64,000 bases of DNA. Origin: Rhodocytophaga aerolata. GTDB lineage: Bacteria > Bacteroidota > Bacteroidia > Cytophagales > 172606-1. Each line of letters begins with the position of its first letter. Position 1 is the stretch's first letter. The DNA is taken from contig NZ_JAUKPO010000006.1 in NCBI RefSeq assembly GCF_030503435.1, forward strand, positions 308,873-372,872, given 5' to 3'. The notes beneath the pieces are model-generated. The model was not told where the DNA came from and did no database searches. It saw nothing but the letters and a program-made list of their open reading frames with translations. The position numbers and the translations under genes were made by a program. Below, piece by piece: positions 26,482 through 34,947 of this stretch.

Positions 26482-27702
26482 ATGCAAGCAAGAACGTATG
26501 TTCAACTGGCACTGATGATGTTTCTTCAGTATTTTATCTGGGGCTCGTGGTATGTAACAATGGGTACTTATCTGGGCACTACTCTCAAGTTCAGTGGTCC
26601 GGAAATAGGCCTGGCATATACCACTATATCTATAGCAGCCATTGTATCTCCTTTTTTTGTGGGGCTTGTAGCTGACAGGTTTTTTGCCACACAAAAAGTG
26701 CTGGGTACCTTGCACCTGATGGGCGCCCTGCTGTTATATATTACCTCTCAGCTGGATACCTTTGGGCCTTTTTACATGGTACTACTGGCTTATACCATTT
26801 GCTTTATGCCTACGCTGGCATTAACCAATGCCATTGCCTTCCGGCAGATGCAGGACCCAGGTAAGCAGTTTGGCCCGATCAGGGTATTGGGCACTGTTGG
26901 GTGGATTGCCGTTGGATTAATAATTGGCACCATGAGTATTGAGGCTTCGGCACTAACTTTCCAGATCGCGGCTGCTTGTTCCCTGTTGCTTGGCATTTAT
27001 AGTTTCTTCTTGCCCGATACGCCCCCCAAAGTATCTGGTCCAGTAACCGTACGCGATGTGCTGGGGCTCGATGCCATTGCCTTGTTTAAAGATCGGGCAT
27101 TTACTACGGTATTTATAGCTTCTGTGCTCATATGTATTCCTCTGGCTTTCTATTATAGCTTTGCTAATCCATTCTTAAACGATGTGGGTCTGGAAAATGC
27201 CGCCGGTAAAATGACGCTGGGCCAGATGTCGGAATTAGGTTTTATGGTACTGCTGCCTTTCTTTTTAACCAGGCTCGGGGTAAAACGGATTATTTTGTTG
27301 GCGATGCTTTGCTGGGGAGCGCGGTACTTATTATTTGCTTATGGCGATAATGGCGCAAATGTATGGATGTTGTATGCAGGTATATTGCTACATGGTATCT
27401 GTTACGACTTCTTCTTTGTAACCGGACAAATTTTTGTAGACCGCAAAGCGCCTGCTCACCTGCGTAGTTCAGCGCAAGGAATGATCACGCTGGCTACCTA
27501 TGGCGTAGGTATGTTAATAGGCTCCTGGCTGTCGGGCGAAATTGTAGGATTGTATACTTCCACCGGGGCTGATGGCGTACAAAATTTAAACTGGCAATCG
27601 ATATGGCTGGTGCCGGCTATTGCATCTATCGTAGTTTTTGCTTTCTTTGCACTGTTATTTAAAGAAAAGGATGTGCCAAAACAGGTAGAAGTCCTCTCTT
27701 AA
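26482..27702 (+). CDS. Nucleoside:H+ symporter-type MFS permease
   Basis: A 406-residue transporter with 12 predicted helices and the opening VQLALMMFLQYFIWGSWYVTMGTYL that is characteristic of the nucleoside H+ symporter (NupG/XapB-like) family in Bacteroidota. Further family stretches are FFVGLVADRFFATQKVLG, RVLGTVGWIAVGL and GILLHGICYDFFFVTGQIFVD. It probably imports nucleosides across the inner membrane. It is divergent from the RNA-repair operon across a 179-base gap, and no direct functional tie is shown. A clear terminator follows. Confidence 0.87.
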   Translation: MQARTYVQLALMMFLQYFIWGSWYVTMGTYLGTTLKFSGPEIGLAYTTISIAAIVSPFFVGLVADRFFATQKVLGTLHLMGALLLYITSQLDTFGPFYMVLLAYTICFMPTLALTNAIAFRQMQDPGKQFGPIRVLGTVGWIAVGLIIGTMSIEASALTFQIAAACSLLLGIYSFFLPDTPPKVSGPVTVRDVLGLDAIALFKDRAFTTVFIASVLICIPLAFYYSFANPFLNDVGLENAAGKMTLGQMSELGFMVLLPFFLTRLGVKRIILLAMLCWGARYLLFAYGDNGANVWMLYAGILLHGICYDFFFVTGQIFVDRKAPAHLRSSAQGMITLATYGVGMLIGSWLSGEIVGLYTSTGADGVQNLNWQSIWLVPAIASIVVFAFFALLFKEKDVPKQVEVLS

Positions 27703-27748
27703 TAATTCTTGAACCTTTTTTACCTTAAACCAATAAGAACCGGTACCG

Positions 27749-27780
27749 AAGACGCAGGCAACTGCGTCTTTTTTGTTTTT
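27749..27780 (+). terminator. Terminator of the nucleoside permease gene
   Basis: AAGACGCAG and its complement form a 9-bp stem with a GCAA tetraloop, followed by T6GT5 on the plus strand. Confidence 0.88.
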
Positions 27781-28368
27781 ATATAGCCTGATGTAAAGAA
27801 AAGCTCACTTCCATAACTATTTGGCAAACCCATTGCTATCCGCCTGTGTATACGCATGCCGGAAATTTGCGATCCGGCAATAGTTTCTCAAATCAATCCA
27901 CATGCTCACGCCTGCTACGAACAACTAATCTCCTATAGATACCACTGATGGAAATACTCCTGTAAAAGAAATTTATTCTGCGGAAATTTTAAATTTTACC
28001 CTGTTTTTCTCAGAGATTAGGTAACTGCAATTTTTAAGATAGTAGTAGATATGGATATTTTTTTTATGTACTATTTTTTCGTTTTTTTTGTATTTTAAAA
28101 TTAAGTACTTTGCAATCCGGCTGAAACATAACAAGCCTAACCAACCACCTTCAACTAGATACTCTTTACCTTCAAAGAGTAGCAAATCTGATTTTTTTAA
28201 AGATACATCCACAACTAGTTAATCTGTGATCTTTTATCTTACTAATAAAATGTGTAAGCCTTCATAATATGTATTCGGAATACATATCAGACTAGGTTAC
28301 TTCAACTAAGTATTTAAATTAACCCATACATGTACTGTTTTGGTAAAAAACGAAACAAAATAAAATCT
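27781..28368. other. AT-rich region upstream of the T9SS protein gene
   Basis: About 590 bases with no convincing gene. A 79-codon minus-strand open frame (27973-28212) consists of AT-driven Lys/Tyr/Ile-rich sequence and is not called. An 8-bp hairpin (TACTCTTT/AAAGAGTA, 28160-28181) followed 9 bases later by a T run could act as a weak terminator or leader element. No full promoter was identified. Confidence 0.4.
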
Positions 28369-31300
28369 ATGAATCAACTCTTACGCTTAGTAGTGTTCAC
28401 CCTTCTTATCACTTTTGCAGCAGGTTCTGCCAAAGTTTTTGCACAATTAAATTATTATTGGACTGATAATGGTGCATCTGATAACTGGAGCGATGTAGGG
28501 AATTGGGCTACCCGACTCACCGGCTCGACCGACCCATTACAGCCTGCTATTGATTATCCTAAGCGGACAACAGATAATGTATTTTTTGATGTTGTAGAAT
28601 ATAATGATTTAGGGGGTGATATAAATGTGATAATTGATGTACTTGATGCAGCTTGTGCAAATTTTGATGGATCAAAAGCAACTGTAAACGGAATAGAAAA
28701 TAGAAATTTTATATTAACTGGAACTAACGCTGGTAAACTAACTATAGCTGGAAACTATAACTTATCTGCAAGTCCGGCTGCAACTAATAGCTTTGCTGGT
28801 ATTACAGAATTTTCTGGCACAGGGATTATTAATACAGATGTGGCTTTCTCTGGAACTATATTATTTAATAATGTGACAGGTGTATGGACATTGGCAGCAC
28901 CATTAACTGTAAACAACTTGACTCTACAAAATGGAACATTGGATGTATCTACATCCAATCATGGAATAAATATAACTGGTAACTGGACGGTCTTATCGCC
29001 GGCGGTTTTTAATAGCCAAGATGGAACAGTATCCTTTGATGGAGCAGAAAGTGCAGAAATTATAGTACCATCAAATGTAGTATCGTTTTATAACTTGACG
29101 ATAAACAAAAACCCAGGAAATGTAAATATTAATGAAAACCCAACCCCAAGTACATCCAGGATCAATTTTGTAATTGAGAATAATTTAAACATATTAAGTG
29201 GTGGCCTTTTTGATTGGGGTAATCAAATATCTAACACTGGAACTGCAGGAACTAAAACCTTGAATGTAGGGCCTGGAGCGAATTTATTTATCGGAGATGA
29301 CAACAATATTACTCTTCCAACTACCTTTCCAACCGGATTTTCTACCATCACGTTGGACCAAGCGAGTACAATTGATTATAGAGATCGAACTACAAATCAA
29401 TTAATATCTGCTATTCCAATCTATGGTAACTTAACTCTGTCTAATGCAGGAGGAACGCAGAAGATTAAAACTATTGCTCATCCAAATCCTGCTATTGCTA
29501 ACCCTCCTTCTATTTTTTTAAGGATTTTGGGGAATGTAAATATTGAAAATTCAATAACCTGGGTGGATAACGGTTATCAAATAGAAGGACAAGTAGATAA
29601 AGCTTTTAACATGGGTGGTAACTCACAGTTAAACTTAGGCAAAGCTACTGTGGCAACAAGATTTCCATTAAATTATATAAGTGCTAATATACAATTGAGT
29701 GTACTAAGCACTGTAACTTATAATGCTGGTGTTGCACAAAGTGTGAAGGGTATAGTTGGAGTGGGCTATGGAAATATTGTGTTGAGCGGAGGTTCCTTGA
29801 AGACTCTTGATGATAATACTATTATTCAAAATACATTAAATATCAATCCAGGTACTACTCTTGATGTATCGTCAACTAATGATGTAAATAATATAAGAAA
29901 CATTAATATACAAGGAAATTGGATTGGAGGAGGTAATTTTAGAGCACGTACAGGTACTGTTACTTTCTATGGAACAACATTGAGCCCTCCTCAAACTATT
30001 ACCTCAAATATTAATATAAGTGTACCCAATAGTGAACCTAGCCTAAATAACTTCTATAACATAGTTATCAATAAACAAATTGGAGGTGTTACACTTAACT
30101 CTTCAGTAACTGTAGGCCGCGATCTAGGAAATGGCACTGTTGCCAATAATGTTGCCAATGGAAGTATTGAGCTTACAAGAGGAGTCGTTACAATTCCTAA
30201 TACTAATAACTCACTAATACTTAATAGAAATACAATAGTAGTAGGCTCAGATCGGTCTGTACCTACAGAACCTAGTGGCTCAAATCCATTGAAACTAACA
30301 GGAGGCAAGGCTCCAATTCCTTTATTAGGCGATCCGGGTAGTTATATAGATGGCTATATGATTAAAAAACAAAGTATAGCTGATGAGCTATTTACTTTTC
30401 CTTTAGGAAATGCAGGATCTTATCGTCCTGCCGGTATGATCTTTAATAATAATAATAGAGGAGACTTCAGAGCTAGATATATTAGAAGTCAACCACCAAA
30501 TTATACTTCTGTAACTGCCCCATTATCAATAAGTAGATATGAATATTGGGATATAAGAAGAATAGATGGAAATGCAAGTATAAGAGTAGTCTTATCATGG
30601 CAAATACCAGTGAGTGGCCCGGCAGGCCTTCCAAATTATTTGCCAGGTACCAGTTTAGCTGCTGCTCAAGGAATAGTTGTAGCTGGTTCCAGAGAAGGCG
30701 GACCATGGGAGGACTTCCAAGGCGCTATGCATAATGTGACAAACACTACAATAGATGGCTATTCAGGCTTCTTAAGAACTCCTGGAGCAGCCGGTGGAGG
30801 CGAACGCGTTTATTGGACTCTTGGTTCTACAATAGTAGGTTTACCAGTTAACCTTCTTTACTTTCAGGCTCAGCTTCAGAATGAAATAGTAAAGTTAAAC
30901 TGGGCTACGGCACAAGAAATTAACAATGACTATTTTACAGTGGAAAGATCAATTGATGGACAGAACTTTACAGAAGTAGTACAGGTAGAAGGAGCAGGTA
31001 CTAGCGAAGTACTAAAACAGTATCAGGCCACAGACCCTCAACCTGCTGCAGGGGTAAGTTATTACCGCTTAAAGCAAACCGACCTGGATGGTAAATTTAG
31101 TTATTCTAAAGTAGTGGCAATAAACAGCCGCCAAGGGGAAACCGTTTTGCAAGCGTATCAACCATTCACCGGCCAGTTGCAGGTAGAGTATTCTATGCCC
31201 TCACAAGAGACAGGCATACTTCAGGTGTACGATAGTCAGGGCAAACATGTGTGGAGCAAAAGCATAACTTCCACTGCCGGCCAAGAGAAAATATATCTAA

Positions 31301-31377
31301 CCTCTGCCAGAGGATTATATCTAGTAACCTTACAAAGTAGCCAGGGAACACTAGTAAAGAAAGTGATTATCTATTAA
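28369..31377 (+). CDS. Large secreted surface protein with T9SS C-terminal sorting domain
   Basis: A 1002-residue protein with signal peptide (LLRLVVFTLLITFAAGSAKVFAQ); the start is ATG 28369 rather than 28330. The passenger is beta-rich and repetitive: at least two copies of a unit with GNW..., GTVxFxG and FYNLxINKxxGxV occur near residues 205-265 and 520-590. The last ~180 residues hold an adhesin-type domain (LPVNLLYFQAQLQNEIVKLNWATA...YYRLKQTDLDGKFSYS) and a type A T9SS sorting domain ending GLYLVTLQSSQGTLVKKVIIY. It should be exported by T9SS and attached to the surface or released. The function is probably adhesion. The passenger is markedly more AT-rich than the C-terminal part. Confidence 0.85.
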   Translation: MNQLLRLVVFTLLITFAAGSAKVFAQLNYYWTDNGASDNWSDVGNWATRLTGSTDPLQPAIDYPKRTTDNVFFDVVEYNDLGGDINVIIDVLDAACANFDGSKATVNGIENRNFILTGTNAGKLTIAGNYNLSASPAATNSFAGITEFSGTGIINTDVAFSGTILFNNVTGVWTLAAPLTVNNLTLQNGTLDVSTSNHGINITGNWTVLSPAVFNSQDGTVSFDGAESAEIIVPSNVVSFYNLTINKNPGNVNINENPTPSTSRINFVIENNLNILSGGLFDWGNQISNTGTAGTKTLNVGPGANLFIGDDNNITLPTTFPTGFSTITLDQASTIDYRDRTTNQLISAIPIYGNLTLSNAGGTQKIKTIAHPNPAIANPPSIFLRILGNVNIENSITWVDNGYQIEGQVDKAFNMGGNSQLNLGKATVATRFPLNYISANIQLSVLSTVTYNAGVAQSVKGIVGVGYGNIVLSGGSLKTLDDNTIIQNTLNINPGTTLDVSSTNDVNNIRNINIQGNWIGGGNFRARTGTVTFYGTTLSPPQTITSNINISVPNSEPSLNNFYNIVINKQIGGVTLNSSVTVGRDLGNGTVANNVANGSIELTRGVVTIPNTNNSLILNRNTIVVGSDRSVPTEPSGSNPLKLTGGKAPIPLLGDPGSYIDGYMIKKQSIADELFTFPLGNAGSYRPAGMIFNNNNRGDFRARYIRSQPPNYTSVTAPLSISRYEYWDIRRIDGNASIRVVLSWQIPVSGPAGLPNYLPGTSLAAAQGIVVAGSREGGPWEDFQGAMHNVTNTTIDGYSGFLRTPGAAGGGERVYWTLGSTIVGLPVNLLYFQAQLQNEIVKLNWATAQEINNDYFTVERSIDGQNFTEVVQVEGAGTSEVLKQYQATDPQPAAGVSYYRLKQTDLDGKFSYSKVVAINSRQGETVLQAYQPFTGQLQVEYSMPSQETGILQVYDSQGKHVWSKSITSTAGQEKIYLTSARGLYLVTLQSSQGTLVKKVIIY

Positions 31378-31403
31378 CCACAGGTAAAATAAACCACTAT
31401 ACT

Positions 31404-31430
31404 GAGCAGGCCAAAAGTCTGCTCTTTTTT
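31404..31430 (+). terminator. Terminator of the T9SS protein gene
   Basis: GAGCAG pairs with CTGCTC over a 9-base loop, followed by T6, 27 bases after the stop codon. Confidence 0.8.
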
Positions 31431-31492
31431 ATGCGAATTAATATATTTATTGCCGTGTAGAAGTATCGTATAACAAGTAAAATTTAAACAAA

Positions 31493-31522
31493 AAACCGGG
31501 ACAGCAAGGCTAGTCCCGGTTT
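31493..31522 (-). terminator. Minus-strand terminator hairpin without an intact gene upstream
   Basis: AAACCGGGAC pairs perfectly with GTCCCGGTTT over 10 bases. Only the minus strand has a good T run after the stem. The only minus-strand coding signal upstream is the degenerate remnant at 31683-31869. Confidence 0.6.
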
Positions 31523-31682
31523 AAACCGATTCAAACTATATATCACTAATTTATGCTAAACAGGTAAATTCTTTTTTAAGTACACTTCTGCAAGCATATA
31601 GTAGGCTACATTCTCGCCTGTGTTTCTTTATTTAAATTAATTTATATCAGTCAGAAAAATATATGCACGAACAATGTTTATG

Positions 31683-31869
31683 TTAGTCATGTAAATGGGT
31701 ACGCGTTCCTTTTAAAGCATATACGATACCATGTACTTGCTGATACAGCTTTCGTTTAAAGCCCATTAGCCGAAGCAAATTGCTTAGTCCAATACAATGC
31801 TTAGCTTCACCCAGTGCCTTTTTGATCTACCTAGGATTCGCCGCATCTCCATAATAGCAATTCCCAAAG
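31683..31869 (-). pseudogene. Possible degenerate coding remnant
   Basis: One minus-strand frame reads coherently for about 61 codons (FGNCYYGDAANPR, one stop at 31827-31829, then KKALGEAKHCIGLSNLL...HGIVYALKGTRTHLHD and a stop). It has no start codon and I do not recognise the family; a transposase tail is one possibility. It is followed by a minus-oriented terminator at 31493, which fits a decayed gene. Confidence is low. Confidence 0.25.
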
Positions 31870-31928
31870 TTATATAGTCCTTACGCATCAATCAAATCAA
31901 TAATATTTATGAATTAATAGATTGTGTC

Positions 31929-31936
31929 TATATTTG
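31929..31936 (+). promoter_or_regulatory. -7 element four bases from the oxyR ATG
   Basis: TATATTTG matches TAnnTTTG and ends 4 bases before the ATG, so the transcript would be leaderless or nearly so. No clear -33 box is present, which could fit a regulated promoter. Confidence 0.5.
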
Positions 31937-31940
31937 CAGC

Positions 31941-32885
31941 ATGACTATCATTCAGTTAGAATACATTATTGCTGTGGATACCTACCGGCATTTTGCTACA
32001 GCTGCCGAAAAATGTTTTGTAACGCAGCCCACATTAAGTATGCAGATACAAAAGCTGGAAGAAGAATTGGGAGCAAAAATTTTCGATAGAAGTAAACAAC
32101 CAGTAGTGCCAACCGAACTAGGCGAAAACATTATCCGGCAGGCCCGTATTGTTGTTCAGGAAGCGAAAGCCATCCGGCAGATTATCCGGAACCAGAAAGA
32201 AGAAGTAAGCGGGGAGTTGCGGTTAGGTATTATCCCTACCCTGGCGCCGTATCTGTTGCCCTTGTTTTTAAATCGCTTTTTAGCCAAATATCCTGGCATT
32301 CGCGTAACCATTACAGAAGTAACTACTGAACTGCTGATAGAAAAATTGAAAAAACAACAAGTAGATGTAGGGATACTAGCCACGCCTTTGCAAGAGCCAG
32401 GTATATTTGAGACTAAATTATTTTATGAAGAGTTTGTTGTATATGCCTCACCTGAAAGCAATATGCTGCAACACACGAAAGTAGATCTTAAAAATATTGA
32501 TAACAGTGCCTTGCTACTACTTCAAGAGGGCCACTGCATGCGCTCGCAAATTGTAAATCTCTGCCAGATACGTGGCATAAAGCAGGAAAGCAGCCGTTTG
32601 TCCTATGAAACCGGCAGCATCGAAACCCTCAAGCGGATGGTAGAGACCAATGCAGGCGTTACCATTATACCCGAACTGGCTACGCTAAATTTATCCGAAT
32701 CGGCAAAGACGATGATCAGGCGCTTTCAGGAGCCTGCGCCAGTGCGGGAAATAAGCCTGGTGACTCACCGCTATTATATGAAAAAACGGCTGATAGATGC
32801 CCTGCAAGCAGAGATTTTAACAGTCATTCCGGATGCCATGAAGGCAAAGGCAGAAAAGAACGTACTTTCTGTTGAGCAGGTATAA
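31941..32885 (+). CDS. oxyR: LysR-family peroxide sensor OxyR
   Basis: A 314-residue LysR-type regulator. The N-terminal winged helix spans residues 1-60 (HFATAAEKCFVTQPTLSMQIQKLEEELG). In the sensor domain GHCMRSQIVNLC puts the two redox cysteines at positions 199 and 208, exactly as in E. coli OxyR, with the usual 9-residue spacing. Oxidation by hydrogen peroxide forms the disulphide and switches on catalase and peroxiredoxin genes. None of those targets is in the window. The promoter -7 element sits against the start codon, so the mRNA is likely leaderless. The neighbouring minus-strand gene is a small Rho-binding-antiterminator-like protein. Confidence 0.92.
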   Translation: MTIIQLEYIIAVDTYRHFATAAEKCFVTQPTLSMQIQKLEEELGAKIFDRSKQPVVPTELGENIIRQARIVVQEAKAIRQIIRNQKEEVSGELRLGIIPTLAPYLLPLFLNRFLAKYPGIRVTITEVTTELLIEKLKKQQVDVGILATPLQEPGIFETKLFYEEFVVYASPESNMLQHTKVDLKNIDNSALLLLQEGHCMRSQIVNLCQIRGIKQESSRLSYETGSIETLKRMVETNAGVTIIPELATLNLSESAKTMIRRFQEPAPVREISLVTHRYYMKKRLIDALQAEILTVIPDAMKAKAEKNVLSVEQV

Positions 32886-32908
32886 AGCCTACATGACTTC
32901 TATTCGAA

Positions 32909-33175
32909 TCAGATGTCGCAGGCAAAATAGCCTGTGTCGTAACCTGGAGCCGGTTTGTCTTCGATGCGCACTATTTTATCCAGGCGAACCTCCTCGCCGC
33001 TGCTAAGTTCAATAAAGGTAGCACCGTCTTTTTCAAACAGATTTTTAATAATAGCCACCGTAGTGATGAACTCATTGATATCTGTAAAATACTGGATACG
33101 CACTGCTTTTTTTGCCCGGGCAAATACATTGATCTGCGCCAGGTAGGTAGTATCTACAGGTTTGTACATGTTCAT
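32909..33175 (-). CDS. Small Rho-binding antiterminator (ROF)-like protein
   Basis: An 88-residue protein beginning MNMYKPVDTTYLAQIN and containing GATFIELSSGEEVRLDKIVRI. This is the pattern of the ROF/YaeO family: a YxPVD-type start, a short helix and a small Sm-like beta barrel ending with an (I/V)RLDxI strand. ROF proteins bind Rho and reduce termination in proteobacteria. Whether Bacteroidota homologues do so is unknown, and similarity is judged by eye. It converges on oxyR with 23 bases between stop codons. Confidence 0.5.
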   Translation of the reverse strand: MNMYKPVDTTYLAQINVFARAKKAVRIQYFTDINEFITTVAIIKNLFEKDGATFIELSSGEEVRLDKIVRIEDKPAPGYDTGYFACDI

Positions 33176-33324
33176 AACTGTATAGGTTTATGCTTCTCTA
33201 TTCCTGTAAGTGTTGGTCATAAGCAAGTTTAGTAAAGTACCAGGCAACAAGAATCTATACGTGTGTCTATAGAAAATGGCTATTTTTCCGGATACAAATG
33301 CTTAAATAATCAGGAAAAATATGC

Positions 33325-33332
33325 TACCTTTG
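33325..33332 (+). promoter_or_regulatory. -7 element of the tmRNA promoter
   Basis: TACCTTTG fits TAnnTTTG, 56 bases upstream of the mature tmRNA 5' end. The primary transcript would carry a 5' leader of about 50 nt removed by RNase P. Confidence 0.55.
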
Positions 33333-33388
33333 CAACCCTTCTTGCAGAGAAAATGTTCTTTCAAAGCAAGACAAGTTCTTTGATTTAT

Positions 33389-34008
33389 GGGGCCGACCGG
33401 AATTGACAGCTTGAGCAGCTGCGTGTAAGCATGCCGGGAGTTGAGAGGATCTCCTGTCAAAAATTCTTTCAAACAATAAATGGCGAAGAAAACTACGCCC
33501 TTGCTGCTTAATTAGGATAATTAACTAGCATGTGCTTCGCTAGCCCCACGTACTGCCGGGTTAGCAACCGAAGCATCACAATGCAGTGCTGGCTTTTACA
33601 AGGTCATGGTGTAAAAGTGAGATTAAGTGACTAAGGAATGGATACGTTTGCTACTGACCTATTCCATTCCCGACAATCTGACAGTAGCTAAGCATGTAGA
33701 AGGCACGTTGGTTTCCTTGTCTGGACTAGGGTTTAACATATCGGACCCGCTGTGTGGCGACATACAGGCAATAATCGGATGAATTCAGGAAACGCTACGT
33801 CAGTAATGATACGCTAATCTTGAGCCAAGCCAGGTGTACACATCTGGAAGGTGCAGAGACTACCTGGGAACTTGAGTGTTCTTAATAACAGGCATGAGCG
33901 TCCGACAACTCAATTCGAGTTGATGATATAGTCCAATCTGTTAGGAAACTTTCAGGAGAACTAATGAAGTGGCTTTATTAGTTTAATTTGCGAATCCCTA
34001 CGGCTCCA
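33389..34008 (+). ncRNA. ssrA: tmRNA (ssrA), interrupted by a group I intron
   Basis: Transfer-messenger RNA that rescues stalled ribosomes with SmpB. The 5' end GGGGCCG pairs with CGGCTCC at 34001-34007 to give a 7-bp acceptor with a G3.U pair, the alanine identity signal. The discriminator is A and CCA is not encoded. The tag frame at 33482-33511 reads GGC GAA GAA AAC TAC GCC CTT GCT GCT TAA, giving GEENYALAA with the usual ALAA proteolysis signal. The gene spans 620 bases, far longer than the family norm, because 33734-33990 is an intron lying in the T-loop. The spliced exons make a 363-nt RNA whose T-arm is TAGGG-TTCGAAT-CCCTA, a canonical T-loop. Confidence 0.95.
33734..33990 (+). ncRNA. 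Group I self-splicing intron in the tmRNA T-loop (257 nt, no ORF)
   Basis: The 5' exon end GGGTT pairs with the internal guide GACCC (33744-33748), leaving a U.G pair at the splice site (P1). P3 is ACGCT (33811-33815) with AGCGT (33897-33901). The core Q segment is AATCTTGAGCCAAGCC, R is GTGCAGAGACTA (33851-33862), and the 3' P7 strand is within ATATAGTCC (33926-33934). P8 is CAACTC/GAGTTG (33906-33922), and P9 AACTAAT/ATTAGTT (33959-33983). The intron ends with the required G at 33990. P6-like pairing CCAG/CTGG is also visible. No endonuclease is encoded inside. Splicing joins GGGTT to CGAATCCC and restores the T-arm, without which the tmRNA could not fold or be charged. Confidence 0.92.
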
Positions 34009-34020
34009 CTATTTTACTGC

Positions 34021-34057
34021 AAAACCCCATAGCATTTCTGTTAATGGGGTTTTGTGT
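34021..34057 (+). terminator. Terminator of ssrA
   Basis: AAAACCCCAT pairs with ATGGGGTTTT over a 13-base loop and is followed by a T-rich tract, 13 bases after the mature tmRNA end. Confidence 0.85.
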
Positions 34058-34098
34058 TTTATAGGCTATATCTGTACTTTAAAGATAAAACTTTATGT

Positions 34099-34639
34099 AT
34101 GAGAAAAAAAGTGGAACTGATATGTGAGTTCTGCAAAGCTGCGTTTAGCAAAGATGAAGCTGAGTTTAAAAGGAATATGCGATTGAGCCGTAAAAATTTT
34201 TGTAGTTTGTCATGTGCAGGCAAGGTAAATCATCTCAATCTCCCAAGTTATACTCTTATATTCATCGTATGCTATTTCTATTCATGCAGACAATAAGAAA
34301 GACCATTATTCTGGCTTTAGAGAACATTTAAGAAGATGCAGACGAAGGAATCAAGAAGTTACTATTACACTGGATGATTTGAAAACTCAATGGGAAGTTC
34401 AAAAGGGTATCTGCCCATATACAGGTCTTCAATTGGTTCAGCCAAAATATAATTCAAAAAATGATATCCAAACAACTGCCTCATTAGATAGAATTGATTG
34501 TAAGAAAGGGTATATAAAAGGTAATATCCAGTTTGTTAGTATGGCGATTAATTACGCCAAAAGTACCTTAACTCATAAAGAAATGATAGCTCTTTGCCGA
34601 AAAATTGCAGATTATTGGAAAGATAAAGCTCCTATCTAA
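34099..34639 (+). pseudogene. Frameshifted HNH endonuclease gene
   Basis: Two adjoining frames encode one protein. The first (from ATG 34099) gives an N-terminal zinc-finger-like part: LICEFCKAAFSKDEAEFKRN...NFCSLSCAGKVNHLNLPSY with a CxxC...C...C pattern. The second frame continues SSYAISIHADNKKDHYSGFREHLRRCRRRN and then the HNH core GICPYTGLQL...ASLDRIDCKKGYIKGNIQFVS. One extra base around 34243-34258 accounts for the break; with it removed the protein would be about 179 aa, which fits this HNH family. The C-terminal half alone can be read from TTG 34379. The gene begins just after the ssrA terminator, next to an intron that lacks its own endonuclease. A sequencing error is the main alternative to a true pseudogene. 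Confidence 0.75.
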
Positions 34640-34947
34640 TAAGCATCTTATGTATAGAATAAAAATAGTAATGGAACGCCAACCGGCATATCAGGGCTTG
34701 CTTGAACATCTCAAAAGAATAGTCTTAAAAGGTATCATATACCTCGATTGAAGAGGTATAGGATACCAGATTCAAGTATCTAAGGTTTTTATAATAATGA
34801 ATGGAAAAACTAATTGAATTTTTAGTTAACCCGGCTGGTGGAATTAGTCAATATCAATGAGCTTTTTTCTTTATACATAATCTATATTCAGGTATGTTGT
34901 TACCTGTTTTATAGAAAGGAGTAACCTCTGCAATATTGTTTACATTT
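34640..34947. other. Intergenic region with a strong hairpin
   Basis: A 308-base AT-rich gap after the HNH remnant. The only structure is an imperfect inverted repeat (34731-34767). No coding sequence, promoter or duplicated tmRNA end (a mark of an integrated element) was recognised. Confidence 0.4.
34731..34767. repeat. 15-bp inverted repeat
   Basis: GGTATCATATACCTC and GAGGTATAGGATACC pair at 14 of 15 positions around a 7-base loop (GATTGAA). There is no T run on either side, so it is not a usual terminator. Confidence 0.6.

Noticed and set aside
27973..28212. A 79-codon minus-strand open frame
   Set aside because: AT-driven Lys/Ile/Tyr-rich sequence with no promoter, no recognisable domain and no conserved neighbour.
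33389..34640. Integrated genetic element at the 3' end of ssrA
   Set aside because: No integrase gene and no second copy of the tmRNA 3' end (a direct repeat of the T-arm) was found downstream; the extra length of ssrA is explained by the intron.
34936..34947. A TTG start four codons upstream for the Gre-like gene
   Set aside because: The ATG at 34948 gives a better-formed N-terminus and the extra residues are not convincing.
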